A stretch of 64,000 nt of DNA from JBCBKP01 sp038521625. GTDB taxonomy: Bacteria > Planctomycetota > Phycisphaerae > Phycisphaerales > UBA1924. The position numbers and the translations under genes are program-made. Of the stretch, positions 35,791-44,060 are shown in pieces (the first letter of the stretch is position 1; every line of letters begins with the position of its first letter). The DNA is taken from contig JBCBKP010000004.1 in assembly GCA_038521625.1 (NCBI GenBank), positions 76,326 to 140,325 on the forward strand, in the 5' to 3' direction. The notes below the pieces were generated by a model. That model did no database searches. It worked only from the letters and a program-made list of their open reading frames with translations, and was not told the origin of the DNA.

Positions 35791-36451
35791 GCTGCCCCCG
35801 ACCGAGGACCTCCGCGAGCGCCGACGCCTCGACCGGGTCGGGTTCATCTCCTGGGCCTGCATCACCCTCGCGCTCACCCTCGTCTTCGTCGGGCTCGTCC
35901 TGACAATCGCCGGATTCCCCGAAGACACCGACGAAGCCCTCGGCGAGGCGGCGGCGCACGGCGAGTACGTCGGCGGCTACATCGGCGCGGCCGCGAACCT
36001 CGGCGGCGTGCTGCTGTTCTTCGCGGCGCTCTGGCTGCAGCGCGAGGAGCTCAAGGCGCAGCGCTCCGAGCTCGTCGCCCAGCGGCTCATCGCCGGACGC
36101 CAGGAGGAGACCCTGCGCCGACGGACCGAGATCCTCGAGAAGAACGAGATCATCGACCGGTTCTTCGATCTCGCCAACCGCCGGCTCGAGGCCATCGACC
36201 GCGTCAACGAGATGATGGACGAGGCCGAATCGGGCGTCGTCGAGGTCACCAAGGCCGACCAGTCGGCTAGGCGGCTCCAGTACTTCCGGCGCTACGAGAT
36301 CGCCTCGGCGCTCGACAAGCTCGCCAGCGAGCTGCTCGACCGCGACGCGATCGCCGAGGAAGAGAAGCAGTGGTTCCGCATCGCCGGCGGGCTGCACAAC
36401 ACGCCGCTCCCCGCGGGTCCCCACGAGGTCACCTTCAAGAACACCGAGTAG
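35780..36451 (+). CDS. Two-helix membrane protein with coiled coil, unknown function
   Basis: 223 residues. Two hydrophobic segments (about 23-47 and 70-87) are followed by a long charged helix (about 88-125, LQREELKAQRSELVAQR and on). That layout appears in proteins annotated as putative phage abortive infection proteins, but also in other unrelated membrane coiled coils; no conserved catalytic motif was seen. The gene begins inside the last codons of pgi. Confidence 0.65.
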   Translation: MSSELPPTEDLRERRRLDRVGFISWACITLALTLVFVGLVLTIAGFPEDTDEALGEAAAHGEYVGGYIGAAANLGGVLLFFAALWLQREELKAQRSELVAQRLIAGRQEETLRRRTEILEKNEIIDRFFDLANRRLEAIDRVNEMMDEAESGVVEVTKADQSARRLQYFRRYEIASALDKLASELLDRDAIAEEEKQWFRIAGGLHNTPLPAGPHEVTFKNTE

Positions 36452-36471
36452 GCCCGACCGAGAGTACCCGG

Positions 36472-37053
36472 TCAGACCTCCGGCTCGCCCAGCAGACGAT
36501 CGAGCCCGGTCGGCCCCTCACCAAGCGACTCGGCGATGCGCTCGGCCCGCTCCGGAGACACGCCGCGCTCGGCGATCAGGTACGCCTTCCACATCGTGCG
36601 GGCCCGCCCGCCGCTCGCGCAGTGCAGCAGCACGCTGCCCTCGTAGCCGCGCACCGCCTCTCGGAACGCGTCCAGGTCCTCGGGCGCATAGCCGTCCGCG
36701 CCGCCGAGCGGGATGTGCACGTACCGCATGCCCAGACGCTCGGCGAGGGCCGTCTCGTCGTACTCGCCCGCCGCGTGCCGCTCCGTCGCGGCCGAGTCGC
36801 GGAGATTCACGATGAGCCCGACCCCCTCGGCCCTCAGAGCGCGCAGGTCGTCTTCGGTCGGCTGTGGCCCGACCGTGACCCGCCCGGCCGTGTAGAAGCC
36901 CTCGAGATCCGTGCGCTCGCCGCCCTCTCCCAGCGGTGCGCTCGCGAGTTCTCTCGGATAGACGTCCAGCGGCGCGAGCGCCGACGGCTCCACCCTCGGC
37001 GTCGAGGCACAGCCGACCAGCATCGACGCACCGCCAACCAATATCAGCCGCAT
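36472..37053 (-). CDS. Lipoprotein with tyrosine phosphatase-type motif
   Basis: 193 residues. A lipobox LVGC gives a lipidated Cys15. The catalytic pattern HCASGGRART resembles the CX5R phosphatase loop, preceded by LRALRAEGVGLIVNLRD and YVHIPLGGADGYAPEDLDAF, as in DUF442-like phosphatases. It is probably a cell-envelope phosphatase; the substrate is unknown. GGAGGAG precedes the ATG at 37053. The gene converges with the membrane coiled-coil gene. Confidence 0.78.
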   Translation of the reverse strand: MRLILVGGASMLVGCASTPRVEPSALAPLDVYPRELASAPLGEGGERTDLEGFYTAGRVTVGPQPTEDDLRALRAEGVGLIVNLRDSAATERHAAGEYDETALAERLGMRYVHIPLGGADGYAPEDLDAFREAVRGYEGSVLLHCASGGRARTMWKAYLIAERGVSPERAERIAESLGEGPTGLDRLLGEPEV

Positions 37054-37079
37054 CCCGTACTCCTCCCAGCCGTGACCGA

Positions 37080-37805
37080 TCAGGACCGGCCGTACACCGG
37101 CACGACCGCCCCGGACGTCAGCGTGTTCGTGGGGCTACCGAGAAACGCGATCGCGGATGCGATCTGATCCGGCTTCGGCCACGCGTCGTGGTCGGCGTCG
37201 GGCATCGCCGCCCGATTCGCCGGCGTGTCGAAGATCGACGGCGCCACCGCGTTGATCAGGATCCCGTCGCCCTTGACCTCCTCGGCCAGCGCCCCGGTCA
37301 TCGCCCCCACCGCCGCCTTGCTCATGGTGTAGGCCGTCATCTTCGCGCCCTGCTCCGGACGCAGCGCGGGACCGGCGGCGATGTTCACGATCCGCCCGCC
37401 GCCCGACGCCCGCATCACCCGGATCGCCTCGCGGCACGACAGGTAGCAGGTCTTGACGTTGGTCGCGTACATCGAATCCAGCACGTCCGCCCCGGCCTCC
37501 TCGACCGGTGCGAACGCGAACCCGCCCGCGACGTGGACCGACGCCCAGAGCCCGCCGTGCTCGCGGCAGACCCCCCCGTAGAACCCCGAGGCGGACGCCT
37601 CGTCCGAGAGATCCACGCCCTCGACCGCCGTGACGCGCTCGCGCTCACCGTCGGTCAGCCGGCCCAGCTCCTTCGGCTCAAAAACAGGTATCGAGACCGT
37701 GGCGCCGCGGCCGATGAGCTCCCGGACGACCGCGAGCCCGAGCGCGCCCGTGCCACCCGTGACGATCGCGTGCCGGCCCTGGTAGTCGTCTCGTTGCTCG
37801 CTCAC
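37080..37805 (-). CDS. Short-chain dehydrogenase/reductase (SDR)
   Basis: 241 residues from a GTG at 37805, preceded by CAGGAGAC. TGGTGALG is the nucleotide-binding glycine motif. The active-site Tyr and Lys occur in YTMSK; the preceding Ser position reads as Ala in the segment IVNIAAGPALRP, which is unusual and should be checked. VVPVYG lies near the end. The substrate is unknown. Confidence 0.85.
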   Translation of the reverse strand: MSEQRDDYQGRHAIVTGGTGALGLAVVRELIGRGATVSIPVFEPKELGRLTDGERERVTAVEGVDLSDEASASGFYGGVCREHGGLWASVHVAGGFAFAPVEEAGADVLDSMYATNVKTCYLSCREAIRVMRASGGGRIVNIAAGPALRPEQGAKMTAYTMSKAAVGAMTGALAEEVKGDGILINAVAPSIFDTPANRAAMPDADHDAWPKPDQIASAIAFLGSPTNTLTSGAVVPVYGRS

Positions 37806-37879
37806 GCGTGTCTCCTGCGGCTTCGTGCGGGGAGCCCGCAGCATAAGGTCTTGTCTCGAACACCCGCGGAGACCGCCCC

Positions 37880-38098
37880 ATGCCCCTGTACGAGTACGAG
37901 TGCGAACAGGACGGGACCGTGCTCGAGCTGCGACGCCCGATGGCCGACGCCGACAAGCCGGTCGAGGACCCCGAGAACAAAGGGCGGACGTTCGCGCGAC
38001 GGCCCTCGACCTTCTCGGCGCAGGCCGCCCGGGCGTCCCTCCCCCAGGCCCACTGCCCGTGCGGCAAGCCGGGCGGCGGCTGCGGCATGACCGGCTGA
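37880..38098 (+). CDS. FmdB-like small zinc-ribbon protein
   Basis: 72 residues. It starts MPLYEYECEQDG, as in FmdB-type proteins, but the second cysteine of the first pair is not at the usual place. The C-terminal CPCGKPGGGCG could bind metal. Function unknown; the family name FmdB does not imply regulation here. Confidence 0.65.
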   Translation: MPLYEYECEQDGTVLELRRPMADADKPVEDPENKGRTFARRPSTFSAQAARASLPQAHCPCGKPGGGCGMTG

Positions 38099-38228
38099 TC
38101 GAACGCCCCGCCACCGTGGCACCTCGCAGCGTGTGCGCTCGATGCCGTCGGTGCGCGATCGGGGCGCAAGGGACGGCACGCGCAAGGACTCGGCGCAGGA
38201 ACGAACGCGGGACGTGCGGGATCGGCTT

Positions 38229-38243
38229 TGGCACGCCGCTTGT
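38229..38243 (+). promoter_or_regulatory. Sigma54-like promoter element before flgF
   Basis: TGGCAC-N5-TTGT matches the -24/-12 consensus TGGCAC-N5-TTGC except the last base. It lies far upstream of flgF, so it could serve the whole flagellar block or be fortuitous. Confidence 0.4.
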
Positions 38244-38331
38244 GTACTCACCACCTGACAACGAGGCCGCCGTTCCGAAGCGGCCCGGCTTGGGCGGAGC
38301 CCGGCCGGGATCGACCGATCGGGCGGCCGGC

Positions 38332-38349
38332 GCTGGCACGGATGCCAGC
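38332..38349 (+). repeat. Hairpin with CGGA loop in the flgF leader
   Basis: Perfect 7-base arms GCTGGCA / TGCCAGC around a CGGA loop. A GGA in a loop is the minimal CsrA recognition element, but this tetraloop is smaller than the usual hexaloop. Confidence 0.35.
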
Positions 38350-38496
38350 CCGCTCGATTGCGCCGAAGCCGCGGGCACGGAATGCCGCGGCTCGGCGAAC
38401 GAAGGCCGGCCCGCGCGGACGGGGAAAGAGGCCCGCCGCGCGGTGCGACGACACCCGTGCCCCGTTCTCGGGGCCCGCATCTCGGGGGACGCCGCG

Positions 38497-39276
38497 GTGT
38501 ACTACGGGATCCAGCTCGCCGTGTCGGGGATCTTGACCTCGATGTATCGGACCGACGTGCTGGCCAACAACCTGGCCAATGCCAACACGGTCGGCTTCAA
38601 GCCGCAGAAGGTGATGCCCAAGCAGCGGGACGCCGCGGCGATCGAGGACGCCCTGCCGCACCTGCCCTCCAACACGCTGCTCGAGCGTCTCGGAGGGGGC
38701 GTGCACAACGCACGCAACAGGCTCGATTTCACACAGGGCGCTCTCCAAGAGACAGGCAACCCGCTCGACATCGCCATCGACGGCGACGGGTTCCTGATGA
38801 TCCGCGACATCTCCGACGGCTCGAGCGACGCGATCCGGCTGACCAGGGACGGCCGGCTCGAGCGCGACGGCAACGGACGGCTCGTGCACGTCGGGACCGG
38901 GCTGCCCGTGCTGAACACCAACGGCGAGATCATCCGTCTGAGGGAGGACTCGACCGTGCGGATCGACGGCGACGGCACGATCCGCCAGGGCGACGCGATC
39001 GCCGGGCGCCTCGAGTTCATCGATGTTCGCGACAAGACCCAGCTGACGCCCTCGGGCGCCGGCCTCTTCCAGCCGACCGCCGCGGCGCTCGAGGACCTCC
39101 GACCCGCAACCGGCAAGGTCCGCCAGGGCTTCGTCGAGGCGGCGGCCGTGAACCCGATCAGCGCGATGCTCGCGCTCCAGGGCGCCGCACGCTCGACGAG
39201 CGGGAACGTGACGCTCGTCCAGTACCAGGACCGCATGATCGACTCGGCCATCAACCGCTTCGGCCGGTCGAGCTGA
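38497..39276 (+). CDS. flgF: Flagellar basal-body rod protein FlgF-like
   Basis: 259 residues of the rod/hook protein class. The N-terminal YYGIQLAVSGILTSMYRTDVLANNLANANTVGFK-type region contains the class signature ANNLANANTVGF. The C-terminal part ends VQYQDRMIDSAINRFG, the usual rod C-terminus. Rod proteins of this type join the basal body to the hook. FlgF rather than FlgG is favoured because a canonical FlgG follows and this one is shorter. The GTG at 38497 is the probable start. It opens the flagellar gene block. Confidence 0.85.
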   Translation: MYYGIQLAVSGILTSMYRTDVLANNLANANTVGFKPQKVMPKQRDAAAIEDALPHLPSNTLLERLGGGVHNARNRLDFTQGALQETGNPLDIAIDGDGFLMIRDISDGSSDAIRLTRDGRLERDGNGRLVHVGTGLPVLNTNGEIIRLREDSTVRIDGDGTIRQGDAIAGRLEFIDVRDKTQLTPSGAGLFQPTAAALEDLRPATGKVRQGFVEAAAVNPISAMLALQGAARSTSGNVTLVQYQDRMIDSAINRFGRSS

Positions 39277-39301
39277 CGCCGCGCCGGAGGCGCGAGGAGA
39301 G

Positions 39302-39316
39302 TGGCCCGCCGCTTGC
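39302..39316 (+). promoter_or_regulatory. Sigma54-like promoter upstream of flgG
   Basis: TGGCCC-N5-TTGC matches the -24/-12 consensus in nine of ten positions and keeps the key GG and GC. The predicted start point is about 30 bases before the flgG ATG. Confidence 0.55.
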
Positions 39317-39358
39317 GTCGGGGGGCTCGGACGAATCCAAGGACGGAGCTGATCCCCG

Positions 39359-40165
39359 ATGGCAAACATCGCACTGCAGTCGGCCGCGTCGGGCCTGAGC
39401 GCCCTGAGCACCCGGCTGGACGTGATCGCCAACAACCTCGCCAACGCCAACACCACCGGCTTCAAGGCGAGCCGCGCGAACTTCGAGGACCTGCTCTACA
39501 TCGAGCGCAAGCAGCCGGGCGTCGAGAACGCCAACGGCGACCAGCGCCCGACCGGCCTGTTCATCGGCCTCGGCGTCGAGGTCTCCGGCACCCAGCTCGA
39601 CTTCCGACAGGGCTCGCCGATCACGACGAACCAGCCGCTCGACCTGCTCATCGACGGGCCCGGCTTCTTCCAGGTCGCGGTCGAGGACGAGCTGGGCGGC
39701 GGCACCGCCTACACCCGCGCCGGCAACTTCACCCTGAACGCCGACGGCGAGATCGTGCTCGCCAACGACCAGGGCCGACGCCTCGAGCCGGTCATCCAGC
39801 TCGACGACAACATCATCCAGACCACCATCGACCCGAACGGGCGCATCTTCGTGCTCCGCCCGGGCGCCACCGACCTCGAGGAGGTCGGCCAGCTCGAGCT
39901 CGCCACGTTCGTGAACCCGACCGGCCTGCGCCAGATCGGCGAGAGCCTCTACATCGAGTCGGCCGCCTCCGGCCCGCCGATCGTCGGCGAGCCGGGTACC
40001 GAGAGCCGGGGCAGCCTGCGACAGGGCATGCTCGAGTCTTCGAACGTCGACCCGACCACCGAGCTGATCAACCTGATCCGCACCCAGCGGGCCTTCGAGC
40101 TCAACAGCCAGGTCATCAGAGCGGCCGACGAATCGCTGCAGCAGATCGGCCAGCTGAGGCGGTAA
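39359..40165 (+). CDS. flgG: Flagellar distal rod protein FlgG
   Basis: 268 residues. It starts with IALQSAASGLSALSTRLDVI and the ANNLANANTTGFK signature (about 22-34). The LDLLIDGPGFFQV motif near 88-100 and the C-terminal ELINLIRTQRAFELNSQVI region are diagnostic of FlgG. It builds the distal rod, on which the L and P rings assemble. It is the best-supported rod gene here and is followed three bases on by flgA. Confidence 0.95.
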   Translation: MANIALQSAASGLSALSTRLDVIANNLANANTTGFKASRANFEDLLYIERKQPGVENANGDQRPTGLFIGLGVEVSGTQLDFRQGSPITTNQPLDLLIDGPGFFQVAVEDELGGGTAYTRAGNFTLNADGEIVLANDQGRRLEPVIQLDDNIIQTTIDPNGRIFVLRPGATDLEEVGQLELATFVNPTGLRQIGESLYIESAASGPPIVGEPGTESRGSLRQGMLESSNVDPTTELINLIRTQRAFELNSQVIRAADESLQQIGQLRR

Positions 40166-40168
40166 CCC

Positions 40169-41161
40169 ATGATCGCTCGACTGATCGGAGCCTGCACGCT
40201 GCTCGCCGCCCTGGCAGGGATCGCCGGGGCGGACGAGCTCGTGCTGCGCCGGACCGTCCGGGTCGCGCCGGGCGAGCCCGTCACGCTCGCCGACGCCGCG
40301 ACGCTGACCGGCGACGCCGCGGAGGCCCTCGGGCCGGTGGTGCTCATCGACTCGGCGTCCGACCGGATGACGCTCTCGAGGCGACAGATCCGAGAGATCG
40401 TCGAGGCCGCGGGCGAGGGCGTGAACTGGGGGAGGCTCTCGCTGCGCGGCGGCCCGACCACGGTGATCGCGTTCGAGCGCCGGCCGCGCCCGGCGATCGC
40501 CCCCGCGCCGGAGGTGCGCCCCGAGGGCCCGACCGTGCGCTCGCAGATCGACGCCGTGCTGGTCCGGTTCCTCGAGTCCGCGGCCGAGGACGTCCGCATC
40601 GAGCACGCCGAGTCCGATCAGCGGATGCTCGATCTCGCGATCGAGGGGCGCGTGGTCGACGTGCGCCCCGTCGGCCTCGGCGAGCGGGTCTCGGTCGAGG
40701 TCACCGTCTACGAGGCGGACCGCATCGTGTCGCGCGGGACGGTCAAACCCCGCGTCTCGGTGCGACGCGCGGTCCTCGACGCCGCTCGGAACATCGATCG
40801 GGGCGAGGTGATCCGCGAGGACATGATCCGCCCCGGCGAGCGGTGGCTCAGCCCCGACCGGCGCCCGGTGGGTCTCGCCTCGGCGATCGGCTCGGTCGCG
40901 CGCAGCGATATCGAGGCCGGCGAGCTGATGGAGAGCCGGCGTTTGCAGCCCGAGATGGTCGTTCGGCGCGGCGAGCTGATCTCGGTCCACTTCGTGACCA
41001 ACGGCCTCGTCGTGCGGGGCACCGGGCGCGCCGGCGCCGAAGGCGCAATCGGCGACCGCATCGAGATCGAGATGACACGCCCGGGCGCGCGCCGCGGGCC
41101 CAAGGTGGCCGGGCGGGTCGAGGGACGCGCGCTCGTGGTGATCAGGGGGGGAGACTCGTGA
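40169..41161 (+). CDS. flgA: Flagellar P-ring assembly chaperone FlgA
   Basis: 330 residues. A signal peptide (about 1-20) precedes a beta-rich region. The C-terminal SAF-type domain contains ARNIDRGEVIREDMI and VVRRGELISVHFVTNG. FlgA is a periplasmic chaperone needed for P-ring formation by FlgI. It overlaps the flgH start by one base. Confidence 0.9.
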   Translation: MIARLIGACTLLAALAGIAGADELVLRRTVRVAPGEPVTLADAATLTGDAAEALGPVVLIDSASDRMTLSRRQIREIVEAAGEGVNWGRLSLRGGPTTVIAFERRPRPAIAPAPEVRPEGPTVRSQIDAVLVRFLESAAEDVRIEHAESDQRMLDLAIEGRVVDVRPVGLGERVSVEVTVYEADRIVSRGTVKPRVSVRRAVLDAARNIDRGEVIREDMIRPGERWLSPDRRPVGLASAIGSVARSDIEAGELMESRRLQPEMVVRRGELISVHFVTNGLVVRGTGRAGAEGAIGDRIEIEMTRPGARRGPKVAGRVEGRALVVIRGGDS

Positions 41162-41829
41162 TGCATCGGACGGCAGCGGCGCTTCTCGCATCGATCGTCT
41201 CGGGCGCTGGCGCACAGAGCCTGTTCCTCACCGCGCCCGCGCTCGCGATCTCGCCCGAAGAGCAGGTCGCGCCGATCGCCCAGGTCAGCTTCTTCTTCGT
41301 CACCCCGCCGCAGCCGCGGCTCTTCGGCGTGCACGACATCGTCTACATCATCGTCAACGAGAACAGCAGCGCCACCAGCAGCGCCTCGCTCGAGACCTCC
41401 AAGGAGACCGAGATCACCAGCCAGCTCAACTCGCTGCTCGACCTCATGGAGCTGCTCCAGTTCCGCCTCGAGGCCGGCGACACCAACAACCTCGACCTGA
41501 TCGATTTCGAGGGCGAGAGCGAGTTCACCGGCGAGGGCGACTACGACCGCAGCGACCGCCTCAACCTCCGCCTCGCGGCCGAGGTCGTCGACGTCAAGCC
41601 CAACGGCAACCTCGTCCTCGAGGCACGCAAGTCGATCGACACCGACGGCGAGACCCGCGACTTCGTCCTCACCGGCATCGCACGCGGCGCCGACGTGACC
41701 GAGCAGAACACCATCCTCTCGACCGAGCTGGCGAACCTCGCCGTCCGCGTCGAGCACGAGGGCGAGCTGCGAGACTCGGCAAAGAAGGGCGTCATCACCC
41801 GCGTCCTCGACGCCCTCTTCAACTTCTGA
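41161..41829 (+). CDS. flgH: Flagellar L-ring protein FlgH
   Basis: 222 residues. The FlgH core is present: HDIVYIIVNENSSATSSAS, DRLNLRLAAEVVDVKPNGNLVLEARKS and ADVTEQNTILSTELANLAV. The usual FlgH is a lipoprotein, but this N-terminus (MHRTAAALLASIVSGAGAQS) has no lipobox cysteine, so it should be a plain signal peptide cut after AGA. It forms the outer-membrane ring. A lipoprotein gene sits directly downstream, before flgI. A GTG at 41158 is an alternative start. Confidence 0.9.
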   Translation: MHRTAAALLASIVSGAGAQSLFLTAPALAISPEEQVAPIAQVSFFFVTPPQPRLFGVHDIVYIIVNENSSATSSASLETSKETEITSQLNSLLDLMELLQFRLEAGDTNNLDLIDFEGESEFTGEGDYDRSDRLNLRLAAEVVDVKPNGNLVLEARKSIDTDGETRDFVLTGIARGADVTEQNTILSTELANLAVRVEHEGELRDSAKKGVITRVLDALFNF

Positions 41830-42003
41830 CCGGCGGATTCACCGCCCGCCGATCCGCCTACAAATCTCGGCGGAATCCGCAATCGCCGACCCGACCGAAT
41901 CGCCCCGAGCCGAGCGGCCGAAACCATGGCGTCGCGGCGTCCACGCCCAGGGCAGTGAGCCCCGGCGATCCCAACACCGTCCGCGAAGCAAGGGAGATCC
42001 GTC

Positions 42004-42477
42004 ATGGTCCGCACCGCATTCAGGTCGAGCGCGATCGCTGCGCTCGGATTCGCATCGCTCTTCGTCGGCTGCCAGAGCCTCGGCGACCAGCAGCTCGTCG
42101 ATGCCTCGACGCGCGCCCCGGTCGCCAAGCCCCTCGCGCCGCCAGAGTTCAAGTCGGGCCTGCGGATCCCGAGCGACGAGACGTTCCACCTCGGCGGCGG
42201 CCAGCGCGGGGCCTTCAGCGCCGAGATCCTCAACCTCGGGTCGACCGACGTCCGCCTCTCCGCCCGCGCCGAGGACGGCTCAGTCAGCGAGGTCACCCTC
42301 ATCGAGCCCGGCGACTACATCCTCGCCCGCCTCAACCCGGGGGATCAGGCGCTGCTGCGCAACATGTCACGGGGCCGTCAGGCACGTCTCGACGTCTGGG
42401 TGCGCGGCGACAGCAACCTCGGCATGTTTTACACCGACAACGAGCTGCCCAATCCGGGCGGGTACGACAACGACTGA
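42004..42477 (+). CDS. Unknown lipoprotein inside the flagellar block
   Basis: 157 residues. The lipobox FVGC gives a lipidated Cys23. The mature part is beta-rich with LGSTDVRLSARAEDGSVSEVTL and ends in a Tyr/Asn/Pro-rich tail. I do not recognise the family. It lies between flgH and flgI in the same direction, with gaps of about 170 and 40 bases. A role at the outer-membrane ring is possible, since FlgH here lacks its own lipid anchor. That link is inference. Confidence 0.7.
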   Translation: MVRTAFRSSAIAALGFASLFVGCQSLGDQQLVDASTRAPVAKPLAPPEFKSGLRIPSDETFHLGGGQRGAFSAEILNLGSTDVRLSARAEDGSVSEVTLIEPGDYILARLNPGDQALLRNMSRGRQARLDVWVRGDSNLGMFYTDNELPNPGGYDND

Positions 42478-42491
42478 GCCCGCCGGGATCG

Positions 42492-42506
42492 TGGCACACC
42501 GTTCGC
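42492..42506 (+). promoter_or_regulatory. Sigma54-like promoter before flgI
   Basis: TGGCAC-N5-TCGC keeps the essential GG and GC of the -24/-12 consensus, with one mismatch in the second half. The predicted start point falls two bases before the flgI ATG, so the transcript would be nearly leaderless. Confidence 0.45.
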
Positions 42507-42519
42507 GACGTTCCCCGAC

Positions 42520-43638
42520 ATGGGGAGCCTCGACCGACTGCACCGACTCGTCCGCACGGCCGCCTGCTTCGCGCTGGCGGCTCTGTGCGTCTCGGCACAG
42601 GCCAACACCGTCCGCGACATCACCCGGATCCGGGGCCAGGGCGAGAGCGTCCTGCAGGGCCTCGGGCTGGTCATCGGCCTGAACGGCAGCGGCGACAGCG
42701 GCACCGAGCTCGCCATGGCCCGGCCGCTCGCCGAGACGCTCCGCCGGCTCGGCAACCCCCTGCCGTCCTTCGATGAGCTCCGCAACAGCCGCTCGGTCGC
42801 ACTCGTCATGGTCACCTGCACCGTGCCGCGGACCGGCGCGCGGATGGACGACACCCTCGACGTCACGGTCTCGGTACTCAACAGCGCCACCTCGATCGAC
42901 GGCGGCGAGCTGTTCATCGCCCCACTCATCGGGCCGAAGCCCGGCGACCCGGTCTTCGCCTTCGCGCAGGGCTCGGTCGTCGCCGAGCAGGCCGAGCGGC
43001 CCACCGTCGCTCGCGTGCGCGGCGGGGCGCGGATGGTGCGCGACATCCTGACGACGCCGCCCGCAGGCGGGGCGATCGACCTCATCCTCGACCCGGTCTA
43101 CGTCGGATACGCGGCGGCGACCCACGTCGCCCAGCAGATCAATGACGCCTACTTCCTGACGACAGACCCGACCTCGGAGAAGATCGCCCGCGTCCTCGAC
43201 GAGCGCACGATCCGCGTGCTCGTCCCGGAGGTCGAGCTCGAAGCCCCGGCCGCGTTCATCGCGGACGTGCTCGAGACCGACATCCTCCCGAGCCAGCTCG
43301 GCGTCCCCGCGAGCGTCGTCGCCAACACGGCGACCGGCGCGATCGTCGTCACCGGCGACGTCCGCATCAGCCCATCGGTCATCACCCACCGCGATCTGGT
43401 GATCACGACGACCCTCCCGACGCCGGAGCCGACACCCGAGGCCCCGATCGTGGACCGCGAACGCTGGGCGACGCTCCAGACCGACGCGACCACCGGCGAG
43501 CTGGCGCGGATCGACGGCCTGCTGACCGCGTTCGAGCAGCTCGACATCCCCGCGACCGACCAGATCGCGATCCTGCGGATGCTGCACTCGGCGGGCAAGC
43601 TGCACGCGAAGCTCATCATCGACGGGGTGGAGCTGTGA
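42520..43638 (+). CDS. flgI: Flagellar P-ring protein FlgI
   Basis: 372 residues. A signal peptide of about 27 residues ends at SAQA. The mature protein opens with VRDITRIRGQGESVLQGLGLV and has GLNGSGDSGTELAMARPLAE. The C-terminal region reads ATDQIAILRMLHSAGKLHAKLIID. It forms the periplasmic P ring around the rod. flgJ starts inside its last codons. Confidence 0.95.
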   Translation: MGSLDRLHRLVRTAACFALAALCVSAQANTVRDITRIRGQGESVLQGLGLVIGLNGSGDSGTELAMARPLAETLRRLGNPLPSFDELRNSRSVALVMVTCTVPRTGARMDDTLDVTVSVLNSATSIDGGELFIAPLIGPKPGDPVFAFAQGSVVAEQAERPTVARVRGGARMVRDILTTPPAGGAIDLILDPVYVGYAAATHVAQQINDAYFLTTDPTSEKIARVLDERTIRVLVPEVELEAPAAFIADVLETDILPSQLGVPASVVANTATGAIVVTGDVRISPSVITHRDLVITTTLPTPEPTPEAPIVDRERWATLQTDATTGELARIDGLLTAFEQLDIPATDQIAILRMLHSAGKLHAKLIIDGVEL

Positions 43639-44057
43639 GCGGCATCGCCGGCGTCCTGGGATCGACGGCCCCCCTCGCGGCCCCCGGTCGCCTGACCGCC
43701 GCGTCGAGCAACGCGACCGAGACGTTCGAGTCGGTCCTGGGCCGTTCCAGCGAGGCGATCGGGGCCGAGTCCTCCCTCGCCGAACGCGAGCGCGTCGCGA
43801 GACAGGCGGCCGAGCAGCTCGTCGCGGTCGCCCTGGTGCAGCCGATGCTCGAGATGGCCCGCGCGGGGTACGACCCCGCCCCGCCGTTCCACCAGACCGC
43901 CGCCGACAAGCAGTTCGGCGCGATCACCGACGCGACGACCGCGCTCGACATCGTGCGCTCCGCCGACTGGGCGGTCGTCGATCGATTGGCACAGGACGTG
44001 CTCCGGAGTGCGTCGGAAGCCGCGGCCCGAGACCGGGCCGCCTCGGACGGAGTCTGA
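43635..44057 (+). CDS. flgJ: Rod-binding protein FlgJ (N-terminal domain only)
   Basis: 140 residues. It resembles the FlgJ N-terminal rod-binding domain, with ARQAAEQLVAVALVQPMLEMAR (about 55-76). It has no C-terminal muramidase domain, so wall opening must depend on another enzyme. The GTG start overlaps flgI by four bases. Function as a rod scaffold is by homology and position. Confidence 0.72.
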   Translation: MSGIAGVLGSTAPLAAPGRLTAASSNATETFESVLGRSSEAIGAESSLAERERVARQAAEQLVAVALVQPMLEMARAGYDPAPPFHQTAADKQFGAITDATTALDIVRSADWAVVDRLAQDVLRSASEAAARDRAASDGV

Positions 44058-44060
44058 GCG

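Larger units (their letters stand above)
38099..38496. other. Leader region upstream of the flagellar block
   Basis: About 400 bases with no supported gene. It holds a sigma54-like element at 38229-38243 and a perfect hairpin GCTGGCA-CGGA-TGCCAGC at 38332-38349. If the sigma54-like site is used, the flgF leader would be roughly 240 bases long. Confidence 0.5.

Noticed and set aside
41832..41858. Terminator after flgH
   Set aside because: The 7-base arms GGCGGAT / ATCCGCC have a 13-base loop and no T-tract; it may only be chance.
43987..44001. Sigma54-like TGGCAC-N5-GTGC inside flgJ
   Set aside because: It lies in coding sequence, the second half has a mismatch and such matches arise by chance in GC-rich DNA.
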